NCBI GenBank assembly: GCA_044356305.1
Contig: JBIKWM010000016.1
Span: 1 to 64,000, forward strand
Direction of reading: 5' to 3'
Length of the DNA: 64,000 nt
DNA from: JBIKWM01 sp044356305
GTDB taxonomy: Bacteria; Bacteroidota; Bacteroidia; UBA10329
A program made the position numbers and the translations under genes. Below are positions 6,993-15,226 of this stretch, piece after piece. The notes beneath the pieces were generated by a model that was not told the DNA's origin, ran no database searches, and saw only the letters and a list, made by a program, of their open reading frames with translations. Every line of letters starts with the position of its first letter. The first letter of the stretch is position 1.

Positions 6993-8327
6993 TCAGCCCA
7001 AGAAGACGCCTATCACCACGGCCGTGAACAGGCAGGCCAGTGAGCCGCCCAAAAGGGCCCGCAGCCCAAGCGATGACAACAGACCTTTCCGGTCGGGGAT
7101 GAGCGATCCTATCCCACCGATCTGAATGCCGATACTGGCGAAGTTTGAGAAACCGCAAAGAATGTACGTGGCCATGATGATGGCCTTCTCGGTGCTGAAC
7201 AGGCCGCTCATCTTCATCTCGCCCAAGGTCTTGTAGGCATAGAACTCGTTGAGGATGGTCTTCTCCCCCATCAGTTGGCCCACCAGGAAAATATCGTCTG
7301 ACGGCACCCCCATGAGCCATGCAATGGGAGCAAAGGTGTAGCCGATGACGAACTGAAAGGTAAGACCGCTGTACGCAGTGTTGGCTGCAATAAGGGTGTT
7401 GAGACCGGTGTAAAGTCCGATGATGTCGAACATGATCCAGTTGCCCATATATACGAAAGCCGTAAAAACCAGCAGCATGGCTGCCACATTCACGGCCAGG
7501 CGAACCCCATCAGAAGTGCCGTTGGAGATGGCCTCCAACACGTTGCTCCCGAGTTTCTCCTTGCTCACGCTGAGCTCGGCATTGAACTCGTCCACCTCTG
7601 GTACAAGCAACTTGGCAGCCACCACGGCCGCTGGGGCGCTCATCACCGAGGCGGCCAACAGGTGCTTGGCAAACAGGATCTGCTGTTCAGGGTCATCGCC
7701 CCCGAGAAAGCCGACATAGGCCGCCAACACACCGCCTGCAATGGTGGCCATGCCCCCGGTCATGAGGCACATGATCTCGGACCGCGTCATGCCGTTGAGG
7801 TAGGGCTTGACCAGGAAGGGGGCCTCAGTCTGGCCGAGGAATATGTTACCTGCAGCCGAGAGGCTCTCTGCACCGCTCAGTTTCATGGTCTTGGTCATCA
7901 CCCAGGCGAAGGCGAACACCACCTTCTGCAATAGACCTATGTAATAGAGGAAACTCGTAAGGGCCGAGAAGAAGATGATGGTGGGCAGCACCTTCACAAC
8001 GAAATTGATAAGTGGCACCTCCAATTTGCCCGTGACGAAACTGTTGAACAGGAATTCAGTGCCGTAGGTGGTGAATGAGACCACTTTCACGAAGCCTCTG
8101 CTGACGGCCTCGAAACCCGATTCAATGGCCGGCACCCACAGAATGCCGATGGCGAATACGAACTGGAGCATCAGCCCCATGATGATGATGCGCCAATTGA
8201 TGGCACTGCGCCTGTCAGAGAACGCATAGCCGATGGCCACCAGTACCGCCAGACCCAGAAGTCCGCGTAGCAGCCCATTGGCACTGAATGAGATGGTGGT
8301 GGCAGTGGTGATGAGCACTGGGCCCAT
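6993..8327 (-). CDS. nupC: Concentrative nucleoside transporter (CNT family)
   Basis: Inner-membrane nucleoside importer of 444 residues driven by a proton or sodium gradient. The sequence has the typical CNT core: AGNIFLGQTEAPFLVKPYL, then MTGGMATIAGGVLAAYVGFL, and ANTAYSGLTFQFVIGYTFAPIAWLMGVP, matching the nucleoside-binding helices of CNT proteins. Length is right for bacterial members (about 400-450). ATG at 8327 is followed by a first hydrophobic helix (GLLRGLLGLAVLVAIGYAF). A TAATCTTG box lies about 30 bp upstream on the same strand. The EGF-like gene follows after 3 bp. Family certain; the exact nucleoside range cannot be read from sequence. Confidence 0.93.
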   Translation of the reverse strand: MGPVLITTATTISFSANGLLRGLLGLAVLVAIGYAFSDRRSAINWRIIIMGLMLQFVFAIGILWVPAIESGFEAVSRGFVKVVSFTTYGTEFLFNSFVTGKLEVPLINFVVKVLPTIIFFSALTSFLYYIGLLQKVVFAFAWVMTKTMKLSGAESLSAAGNIFLGQTEAPFLVKPYLNGMTRSEIMCLMTGGMATIAGGVLAAYVGFLGGDDPEQQILFAKHLLAASVMSAPAAVVAAKLLVPEVDEFNAELSVSKEKLGSNVLEAISNGTSDGVRLAVNVAAMLLVFTAFVYMGNWIMFDIIGLYTGLNTLIAANTAYSGLTFQFVIGYTFAPIAWLMGVPSDDIFLVGQLMGEKTILNEFYAYKTLGEMKMSGLFSTEKAIIMATYILCGFSNFASIGIQIGGIGSLIPDRKGLLSSLGLRALLGGSLACLFTAVVIGVFLG

Positions 8328-8402
8328 GTGGAACGGTGTTACAGGTTGATGCCAAGATTACGCAAAAAGACCCGACAGCATGGACATCGGACCCGATGGC
8401 AA

Positions 8403-11381
8403 TCACCTATCAAACATCTCCCTCACTGTTTTGCGCAAGCTGAAGTTCTGGAGGTTGAAGGTGAAGCGGATGCGCTCCCAGTACTTCGGGGTGATGAGGT
8501 CGGTGTTGCGGGTGATGTTGGCCGTGGTGAAGAACGGGAAATGCACCTCGAGCACATCGGGCACGATGCGCAATGTGGCGCCCAGTTCGAAAAGGAAAAG
8601 GTCGCCACCTGTGATGGCACCGACCGCCCCGTACGTGCCCATGCTGGCGAAAAAGACGATGGGCACATTGCGATAGACGGTACTGGTGAGGTTGAGGGCC
8701 ACCAGCCAATCGGCACTCTGGCCCACGTAACTGTAGGTGCGGAAACCCCCATCGGCCACCATCATCTGCTGGGCAAAGAACCCTGACGGCTCAAACCGGC
8801 CAAGGAAGGTGCCTTCGTAGAGGTAGTCCTGCCGGCCGTTGTAGCCACTCATGCGGAACATGTAGCGCGCATCGGTGTAGCCGAAGTTCTTCCCACCGAA
8901 TAACCGGATACCGAGACCGTTCCGTTTCCCCTTCCTGTAAGGCAGAAAACCATTGGCCTCTACTGTGAACCGTGCATGGTTCATGGCCTGGAACCCGGCC
9001 TTCACTGAGTGCGGGAACGAGGCGATCCTGTTGTCATAGACATAATCGACCTGAATGATGTTCTCAGCCACGGTGAACCCGGCCTGATCATCCACGAAGA
9101 TGTTGTCGCGCAGGCGCACCATGTGGCTGATGGGCCTGTCCCTACGGTACGGGCGGAAGGTGAACCGCACCTCGGGCCTGAACACGGTGTTGGGCCTGTT
9201 GACCCACGTGCCTGCATCGTAGCGCTGGGCAGCCAGCCCGATGCGCATGTCGGGAAAGTCCTGGTTGCGGCTGTGGTAGGTGTAGCCAAGGTCGGCCTGA
9301 CCTGTGAGTGTGAGGCTGCGCGTGGCGAACATAGGGGCGATGTAGTAGTCGAACCGGTTGGTGGGCAGCAGGTCGTTGTATGCTGCTATGCCCAGCATCA
9401 CCCCATCGTATTTGTTACCACCTACAAGCGGGGCCAGTGCGAACCGGCTGCGGTCGGCCCGCTCGAAATAGCCCGCCAGGCGCGGGTCGAGGCGCTCCAC
9501 GTTGCGGAAGGCCCCCTTCCGTCTGAACAGGTTGTTCTTCGGGTTGATATCGACCGTGACCTGAGCGGGGTCTATCATAAAGCGGTCGCAGTCGGGACAG
9601 GGCATCGCTACATGGACCACCGATTCGAAGGGCTCCACCCATTTCACCATAAGCACCGAATCGCCCTTCATACCGGCCACGGGCACGGGGGCGGCCAGGT
9701 GCCCCATGTTGCGCAGCCGTACGCTGGGTGTGCCATTTTTCTCATTCACATCGGTGATGGCTATATCGAGCTTGTCGGCCGAGTTGATGAGGCCATCGGT
9801 GAGCCAGGTGAAGTGCCTGCCGGTGGCCTCATAAAGGCTCTGGCGCAGGTCATCGGGCTGTGGGTGACGGAATGCCCACTGGCGGTAGTAGGTGTGCAGG
9901 AAACTGTCCACCGCGGCCTCGCCCAGATAGGCCTCCAGATGGTTGAATATGGCGGCCGTCTTCATGTACACCACGGTGCCGTAGTTCATCGGCCTGAAAT
10001 ACTCGGAGGTGCCCTCCAGGGCCTGATCGCTGTTGGCCCGGGCCGATAAGCGGTAGCCGAGCTGCGGCACCTGCGTGTATCTGAGGTGATTGACCCCGAG
10101 CAACCGCATGGCCAGTTTCATGATGCCCTTATCGCCCACAAACTCGCTGAGCCCGGCCTGCGGATAACGCCTGCGCATGTAGCGGCTCTCGAGGTAGGAG
10201 TTCATGCCCTCGTCCATCCATGCGTGGTCGCGCTCGTTGCTGCCCAGGATGCCGTAGAACCAGTTGTGCCCCACCTCGTGCAGGATCACCTCATCGAGCG
10301 ACATGTCAGAGCCGCTCTCGCCTATGATGGTGATGGTGGGATACTCCATGCCGCCACCGGCTGCTATCACCCCATCAACGGCCGTCACCACATCGTAGGG
10401 GTACGGCCCCACGTGGGTGCTGTAGTGCCTGATGGCCTCGGCCAGATACTCGGTGCCCCTTGTCCACATCTTCCCCTCATTCTCGGTGAAAAGGGCCCAC
10501 GTGGTCACCTCCCTGCCGGTGCCGGGCACGGTGACGCTGCCCTTCATCACATTGTACCGCTTATCAGCGAACCATGCGAAATCATGGATCCGGTCCTGCC
10601 TGTAATGGAGGGTCTTGGTCTGGGCCGATGATGCCGGATGGCGCATATCGGGCTTGGCACTGAAGTCCTTCTTGGCGGTCTCGGCCGCCCTCTGGTCCAT
10701 AAAGGCCATCTCCGCGGCCCCGTCCTGCAGGTTGCCGGTGGCGCCCACCACGTAGTTGGCCGGCAGGGTGATGTGCACATCGTACGTGCCGAACTCGTTG
10801 TAGAACTCGCCCATGGTGAGGTAGGGCATGGCATGCCAGCCATCGCGGTCGTACACGGCCGGTTTGGGGAACCACTGCGTGATGTAGTACGCCTGCCCGC
10901 TGTGGCCCAGACGCGAGAAACGCGCATCGGGCAGTTTGACCCTGAACGGTGTGGCAATGCTGATGGTGGCACCCGGGGCCAACGGCTGCGGCAGAATGAC
11001 GCGGCAGATGTCGGCATGGTCGGGGTGGTACTCCCAGCGGGCCTTCTGTCCGTTCACCGCAAAATCGAGACTGTCTATGTGGCCACGGTCCTCGTGCGGG
11101 GCGTACCACAGCGAGCGGTCGCCACTGCGCAGGAGCTGCCTGCACAGGGCCGAGCTGCCATCGCGGTAGGCATTGGGCCATAGGTGGAACCATATCTCGC
11201 TCAGGGTCTGGGGCGAGTTGTTGCGGTAGGTCACCGTCTGGCGGGCGTGGAGCGTGTGGGCCACATCATCGAGCCGGACGTGTATCTCGTGGTCCACCTG
11301 TTGCTGGAAATAGGCCTGCGCAAAGGCCGTGCAGGGGCCTGCAAGGGCTACCAGGGCAAAGGACAACATGCGTTGTTTCAT
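8403..11381 (-). CDS. M1-family zinc aminopeptidase, secreted
   Basis: A large gluzincin peptidase of about 992 residues that removes N-terminal amino acids from peptides, probably in the periplasm. From ATG 11381 there is a clean signal peptide (MKQRMLSFALVALAGPCTAFAQA); a longer open frame upstream lacks one. The substrate-recognition motif GGGMEYP lies near residue 342 and the zinc site HEVGHNW near 367, followed 18 residues on by the third zinc ligand in WMDEGMNSY. The C-terminal 400 residues (from about 600) form a beta-rich part ending in an outer-membrane-like region, longer than classical PepN. A CACCTTTG box lies 4 bp before the start. Family certain. Confidence 0.92.
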   Translation of the reverse strand: MKQRMLSFALVALAGPCTAFAQAYFQQQVDHEIHVRLDDVAHTLHARQTVTYRNNSPQTLSEIWFHLWPNAYRDGSSALCRQLLRSGDRSLWYAPHEDRGHIDSLDFAVNGQKARWEYHPDHADICRVILPQPLAPGATISIATPFRVKLPDARFSRLGHSGQAYYITQWFPKPAVYDRDGWHAMPYLTMGEFYNEFGTYDVHITLPANYVVGATGNLQDGAAEMAFMDQRAAETAKKDFSAKPDMRHPASSAQTKTLHYRQDRIHDFAWFADKRYNVMKGSVTVPGTGREVTTWALFTENEGKMWTRGTEYLAEAIRHYSTHVGPYPYDVVTAVDGVIAAGGGMEYPTITIIGESGSDMSLDEVILHEVGHNWFYGILGSNERDHAWMDEGMNSYLESRYMRRRYPQAGLSEFVGDKGIMKLAMRLLGVNHLRYTQVPQLGYRLSARANSDQALEGTSEYFRPMNYGTVVYMKTAAIFNHLEAYLGEAAVDSFLHTYYRQWAFRHPQPDDLRQSLYEATGRHFTWLTDGLINSADKLDIAITDVNEKNGTPSVRLRNMGHLAAPVPVAGMKGDSVLMVKWVEPFESVVHVAMPCPDCDRFMIDPAQVTVDINPKNNLFRRKGAFRNVERLDPRLAGYFERADRSRFALAPLVGGNKYDGVMLGIAAYNDLLPTNRFDYYIAPMFATRSLTLTGQADLGYTYHSRNQDFPDMRIGLAAQRYDAGTWVNRPNTVFRPEVRFTFRPYRRDRPISHMVRLRDNIFVDDQAGFTVAENIIQVDYVYDNRIASFPHSVKAGFQAMNHARFTVEANGFLPYRKGKRNGLGIRLFGGKNFGYTDARYMFRMSGYNGRQDYLYEGTFLGRFEPSGFFAQQMMVADGGFRTYSYVGQSADWLVALNLTSTVYRNVPIVFFASMGTYGAVGAITGGDLFLFELGATLRIVPDVLEVHFPFFTTANITRNTDLITPKYWERIRFTFNLQNFSLRKTVREMFDR

Positions 11382-11385
11382 GGGG

Positions 11386-11393
11386 CAAAGGTG
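11386..11393 (-). promoter_or_regulatory. -7 box of the M1 peptidase gene
   Basis: CACCTTTG on the minus strand matches TAnnTTTG except for the first base and lies 4 bp before the ATG. The same word precedes several other starts in the window, and the transcript would be nearly leaderless. Confidence 0.45.
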
Positions 11394-11514
11394 GTGTGGG
11401 GCCGTTGGTCCCTGGTCTGTGGTGCGCAAGGAACTCCGCAGGCATGAATCACTGACCACGGGCACAGGTTCGGATAATGCATCCGGACGTTGTGATGAAG
11501 CATCGGAACATCAG

Positions 11515-11543
11515 TTGCCCAATGCAGATCAGGCTATACATTG
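11515..11543 (+). promoter_or_regulatory. Promoter of the desaturase gene
   Basis: TTG at 11515-11517 and TACATTG at 11537-11543 are separated by 19 bp, the usual spacing of Bacteroidota -33 and -7 elements. The start codon ATG is at 11550, so the messenger would have no or almost no leader. Confidence 0.5.
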
Positions 11544-11549
11544 CGCCCC

Positions 11550-12659
11550 ATGAAGTTGAAGGGAAAAGTCAAGTTCGTTCCGGCTGACCGCACACAGTTC
11601 CATCAGGTGCTCAAGTCAAGGGTCGATGCATATTTCACCCAAAACCACATCAGTCCGCATGCCGATGGCCGCATGGTGCTCAAATCGGCCGCCATGCTGG
11701 GGCTCTACCTCATCCCGTTCGCGGTCATCGTCACCACGGCACCGGCCCTGGGCCCCATGCTGGGGCTGTGGGCCATCATGGGCGTGGGGGTGGCGGGCAT
11801 AGGCATGAGCGTGATGCACGATGCCAACCACGGGGCCTACTCCGGCACTGAAGGCATCAACCTGATGATGGGCCATACCCTCAACCTGCTGGGCGGCAGC
11901 GTGCACAACTGGAAACTGCAGCACAACATCCTGCACCACACCTACACCAACATTAGCGGGATGGACGATGACATAGCCGACCGCCTGGCCCTGCGCTTTT
12001 CGCCCCACACGCAAGTGAGGCCCGTGCACAGGCTGCAGCGGTGGTACGCCATCTTCTTCTACGGCCTGCTCACGCTCTACTGGGTGGTGGCCAAGGACAT
12101 TGTGCAGTACATCCAGTTCACGGGCAACGGGGTGAACCCGAACAGCAAGGGCCAGAACCGCAGCCTGCTGGTGCGCATCGTGGCCATCAAGGTCGTCACG
12201 CTGGCGGTGGTGTTCGGGCTGCCCATGTGGGTGGCAGGCTACTCCTTCGGGCAGGTGCTTGCGGGGTTTGTGCTGATGCACTTTGTGAGCGGGGTGCTGC
12301 TCACCGTCACCTTCCAACTGGCCCATACCGTAGAGGGCACCGCCCACCCCCTGCCCGATGGCAACGGGGTGATAGCCAACGACTGGGCCATACATCAGGT
12401 GGAGACCACCGTGAACTTCTGCCGCGGCAACGCACTGGTTACGTGGTATGTGGGCGGACTCAACTACCAGATAGAGCACCACCTGTTTCCCAAGGTGTGC
12501 CACGTGCACTACCCCGCCATAGCGCCCATTGTGCAGCGCACCTGTGCCGAGTTCGGGGTCGCATACAAGGAGCACCGCACCCTCAGCCAGGCCATAGGCT
12601 CGCACTTCCGCACCCTCGAGCGCTTCGGGCTGCCCAGCGCTGATGCCGTGATGGGGTGA
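11550..12659 (+). CDS. Membrane fatty-acid desaturase (front-end / acyl-lipid type)
   Basis: Di-iron membrane desaturase of 369 residues that introduces a double bond into acyl chains. All three histidine boxes are present: HDANH near residue 89, HNILHH near 124, and QIEHH near 306. The QxxHH third box is characteristic of front-end and related acyl-lipid or linoleoyl-CoA-type desaturases rather than stearoyl-type enzymes. Hydrophobic segments flank the boxes (LGLYLIPFAVIVTTAPALGPML and others). ATG at 11550 is preferred over TTG three codons upstream because a promoter ends just before it. It is monocistronic and probably helps tune membrane fluidity. A second, unrelated desaturase-like gene lies at 36,954. 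Confidence 0.9.
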   Translation: MKLKGKVKFVPADRTQFHQVLKSRVDAYFTQNHISPHADGRMVLKSAAMLGLYLIPFAVIVTTAPALGPMLGLWAIMGVGVAGIGMSVMHDANHGAYSGTEGINLMMGHTLNLLGGSVHNWKLQHNILHHTYTNISGMDDDIADRLALRFSPHTQVRPVHRLQRWYAIFFYGLLTLYWVVAKDIVQYIQFTGNGVNPNSKGQNRSLLVRIVAIKVVTLAVVFGLPMWVAGYSFGQVLAGFVLMHFVSGVLLTVTFQLAHTVEGTAHPLPDGNGVIANDWAIHQVETTVNFCRGNALVTWYVGGLNYQIEHHLFPKVCHVHYPAIAPIVQRTCAEFGVAYKEHRTLSQAIGSHFRTLERFGLPSADAVMG

Positions 12660-12694
12660 GGAGAGCTTTTAAGAGAGCTTTTAGCTGTTAGGCG

Positions 12695-12794
12695 TTAGCT
12701 GTTCGCCTAAGAAGGCGGGCGGGGCCACTTAGCCCGCGGTTGCAAACCGCTTCTATGTAGCTCTGAGCGGGTGATCCTGAGGGATGCTTGAGGG
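12695..12794. repeat. Left ~100-bp direct repeat with REP-like hairpin
   Basis: It shares with 13,367-13,470 the run CCTAAGAAGGCGGGCGGGG, then CCCGCGGTTGCAAACCGCT, and then TGATCCTG and CTTG words. Inside lies a perfect 6-bp hairpin GCGGTT-GCA-AACCGC (12737-12751). Short hairpins with three-base loops like this are typical of REP elements tied to TnpA_REP (RAYT) transposases. No such transposase is in the window. Confidence 0.65.
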
Positions 12795-12856
12795 GGCTGT
12801 GCGTGGGTCTCTCTCTGGAAACTGAGTGACGGGGGGACTCTTAGCAACACCGTGGA

Positions 12857-13366
12857 GACACCGCATAGATCGGGGGCGGAACCTGGCAGATCAATCGGAG
12901 CACCGCACAGATCGGGGACGGAACCAGACAGATCAATCGGAGAACCGCACAGATCGGGGGCGGAACCAGACAGATCAATCAGAGAACCGCACAGATCGGG
13001 GGCGGAACCAGACAGATCAATCGGAGCACCGCACAGATCGGGGACGGAACCTGACAGATCAATCAGAGAACCGCACAGATCGGGGACGGAACCAGACAGA
13101 TCAATCGGAGAACCGCACAGATCGGGGACGGAACCTGGCAGATCAATCGGAGTACCGCACAGATCGGGGACGGAACCAGAAAGATCAATCAGAGAACCGC
13201 ACAGATCGGAGACGGAACCTGACAGATCAATCAGAGAACCGCACAGATCGGAGACGGAACCTGACAGATCAATCAGAGAACCGCACAGATTGGGGGCGGA
13301 ACCAGACAGATCAATCAGAGAACCGATCAGATCGGGGGCGGAACCTGACAGATCGGGGAGAAAGTC
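12857..13366. repeat. 42-bp minisatellite, about 12 units (two 21-bp halves each)
   Basis: About twelve tandem copies of a 42-bp unit. Each unit splits into two related 21-bp halves sharing ACAGATC and a following GGA/AACC word (CACAGATCGGGGACGGAACC and GACAGATCAATCGGAGAACC). Since 42 and 21 are multiples of three, all three forward frames and the reverse frame stay open; the reverse frame would give a heptad peptide of the form GSxxDLx. Copies differ by point changes that often alter the amino acid, so coding is not supported. No start context or promoter is seen. The array sits exactly between two ~100-bp direct repeats. Confidence 0.85.
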
Positions 13367-13470
13367 GTTAGCTTTTAGCCTAAGAAGGCGGGCGGGGAGA
13401 TTTAACCCGCGGTTGCAAACCGCTCCGCTTTTATACCGAACAAGTGATCCTGCGGAACACTTGCTCGGGC
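13367..13470. repeat. Right ~100-bp direct repeat with REP-like hairpin
   Basis: Second copy of the element at 12,695-12,794, in the same orientation, with the same hairpin GCGGTT-GCA-AACCGC (about 13,410-13,424) and the same 3' word TGATCCTG. The two copies differ by scattered changes, so the duplication is not recent. Confidence 0.65.
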
Positions 13471-13757
13471 GGGGGGTGAGGCGAACCAACGAAGATTTTG
13501 CCCTCTGATAATATATCAGTATCATTGTCAGCATGCACCGCGCGAGTACACACAAAGCCCAGCTCACTTGGTGGGATATGTATGTAAGACGGGTAGATGA
13601 GTTGGACAAAGCCGCGAGTTATAGCCAATGGCAGAAAGACCGCACATATAAACAACATACTGACCAAACCTTAATTGTTAAAATAGAGATAAAAATCATT
13701 GAGGTTGGGAATAAAGGAAATTCCTTAACTATAATTTTAAATTCGCAAATTTGAATT
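13471..13757. other. AT-rich leader region of the PIN gene pair
   Basis: Composition drops from GC-rich to AT-rich here. A 15-bp dyad CTGATA-ATA-TATCAG lies near 13,504-13,518. An open frame of 73 codons (13,533-13,754) has no recognisable product or start signal and is not called as a gene. The region probably holds the promoter of the next gene. Confidence 0.4.
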
Positions 13758-14519
13758 GTGGAAGAACAAGGTTATATAGAGGTTAAAATTGATGGAAAGA
13801 TTGGCAATAAGCCACTCAAACCCATTGATATTGACATTGCTGAGATAAAAGAAATTATCAGCGATGTGGAAACTTTCTTATATCCTACAAGAAGTGAAAA
13901 AGCTGATCGACCGCATATTTCCTACAAAATCGAAGAAGGCTCCGCACGTAATTTATTTTATCTACCCATTTCAGGTGTACTTTTATTTAATGGTTTAAGC
14001 ACTGAAATTAACACTAGAGGTAATATTGACTTTCTGGATAATAAGAGAGCGGAAATTATTGATAAATTTCAAAGGAGAGCAGCAGAGAAGAATTTAGAAA
14101 TTTCTTTTTTTAGCTCCTCTGCAAAAGAACCAATCTTAAAAATCAATAAGGACACAACTTACTTCAAAATTGCTGCTACTTATATTGAAACAGAGTTTGT
14201 TTTATATGGAAAAATTAATGAAGAAGGTGGAAACAATCCCAATTTTCATCTTTTGACAAAAGAGTATGGAAAATTAGTTGTTAGCGCTTCAGAGCAACAG
14301 CTCTTGGAGGGTGAAAAACGATTATTCAAAGTATATGGAGTCAGAGCAAAAGGCAAACAAAACCTTTCTGACGGAAAACCTTTTGACCTAAAATTGATTG
14401 ACTACATAACGTACAATCCAAACTATGACGAGCACAAATTGGATTTGCTAATCGAAAGAGCATCTAAAAATTGGAATGCAATACCTAATGTAGATAACTG
14501 GCTCCAACAAATTAGATAG
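13758..14519 (+). CDS. Unknown AT-rich protein paired with a PIN nuclease
   Basis: Soluble protein of 253 residues that I do not recognise. It begins GYIEVKIDGKIGNKPLKPID and has mixed alpha/beta character, a charged middle (KFQRRAAEKNLEISFFSSSAK) and no signal peptide, membrane segment or known motif. The start is GTG at 13,758; no closer ATG is in frame. The PIN-domain gene begins 7 bp after its stop, so the two are one operon. Base composition is far more AT-rich than neighbouring housekeeping genes, and REP-like hairpins bracket the pair, which suggests transfer. An antitoxin or partner of the PIN nuclease is the simplest guess, but it is much larger than usual VapB proteins. Confidence 0.6.
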   Translation: MEEQGYIEVKIDGKIGNKPLKPIDIDIAEIKEIISDVETFLYPTRSEKADRPHISYKIEEGSARNLFYLPISGVLLFNGLSTEINTRGNIDFLDNKRAEIIDKFQRRAAEKNLEISFFSSSAKEPILKINKDTTYFKIAATYIETEFVLYGKINEEGGNNPNFHLLTKEYGKLVVSASEQQLLEGEKRLFKVYGVRAKGKQNLSDGKPFDLKLIDYITYNPNYDEHKLDLLIERASKNWNAIPNVDNWLQQIR

Positions 14520-14526
14520 GGTGCAA

Positions 14527-14997
14527 ATGGATAGCATTTTATTCGACACATCTTTTTGCATACGCCTGCTCAAAAGCAATGATGATTTGCATCAAAACGC
14601 AAAAGACTATTTTAAATATTTCTTGGAAAGGAAAATTGAGATTTTCCTTTCTTCGATAGTTGTCGCTGAATATTCTGTAAAAGATGACCCAAGCAATCTG
14701 CCTTTAGAGTTTGTAAAGATTATTCCATTTGACTTTTTCGATGGTAAAACTGCAGGCGAATTTCATTCAATATTGCTAAATCATAAATCACAGGTTGCAA
14801 ACATTGAAAGGAATGTCATAAAGGATGATTGCAAATTGATGGCACAATTGTTTAATAGAAATATTCAAGGTTATATTACTAAAGACCGCAAATCATTCAG
14901 CCAAATTATTGCCCCTATACAGGCATCGAAAGGTTTTACGATAGAATTACTTGATTTAGAAATTCCATTGAAAGATTTTAAAGGAGAACTATTTTAA
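14527..14997 (+). CDS. PIN-domain ribonuclease (VapC-like)
   Basis: PIN-fold protein of 156 residues. The acidic metal-binding positions can be followed: D in ILFDTSFCIRLL near the N-terminus, E in SSIVVAEYSV, D in VIKDDCKLMAQ, and D in GYITKDRKSF. This layout matches VapC-type endoribonucleases that cut tRNA or other RNA. ATG at 14,527 is preferred to GTG at 14,521. It follows an unknown 253-residue protein by 7 bp; toxin usually follows antitoxin in vapBC loci, but that partner is not a VapB-type protein. PIN assignment is good; toxicity and target are not shown by the sequence. Confidence 0.75.
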   Translation: MDSILFDTSFCIRLLKSNDDLHQNAKDYFKYFLERKIEIFLSSIVVAEYSVKDDPSNLPLEFVKIIPFDFFDGKTAGEFHSILLNHKSQVANIERNVIKDDCKLMAQLFNRNIQGYITKDRKSFSQIIAPIQASKGFTIELLDLEIPLKDFKGELF

Positions 14998-15026
14998 TCA
15001 ATCCATCACGCAAATTAAACCCTCCA

Positions 15027-15047
15027 GCGCTCGCATCTTGCGAGTGC
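15027..15047. repeat. REP-like hairpin after the PIN gene
   Basis: GCGCTCGCA-TCT-TGCGAGTGC forms a 9-bp stem with one mismatch and a three-base loop, 30 bp after the PIN stop. It has the same design as the GCGGTT-GCA-AACCGC hairpins on the other side of the AT-rich unit. It could be a terminator, though no T-run follows. The rest of 15,048-15,226 shows nothing recognisable. Confidence 0.55.
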
Positions 15048-15226
15048 AATGGCCCTCTCCCTCCTGCATCCGCTCCCATTCCCCTCAAGTCTTCCTAAGA
15101 ATCACTCGGGCAGTACTGAAGCAAAAGCCATCTATAGCCACGGTCTAAACCCCGCATCAGCAAGGTTCCATCCGCTCGTGCCAGCCTAACGGTGGCTCAG
15201 GCATCGGCAGAGGGGCCGGGGCCGCG

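Noticed and set aside
9009..10049. Long antisense frame inside the M1 peptidase gene (also similar frames inside gatB, gap, the TonB receptor and others)
   Set aside because: Typical shadow of GC-rich coding DNA; the sense frame carries full family motifs and the antisense product has none.
12857..13366. CRISPR array
   Set aside because: Units are tandem with no unique spacers of constant length, no leader and no cas genes nearby.
12707..13609. Open frames of 181-300 codons spanning the 42-bp array on both strands
   Set aside because: They stay open only because the unit is a multiple of three; several frames are open equally, changes between units are often amino-acid altering, and no promoter or start signal is seen.
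13533..13754. 73-codon frame before the PIN gene pair
   Set aside because: No start signal, no homologous pattern, and the region looks like a leader; kept only as intergenic description.
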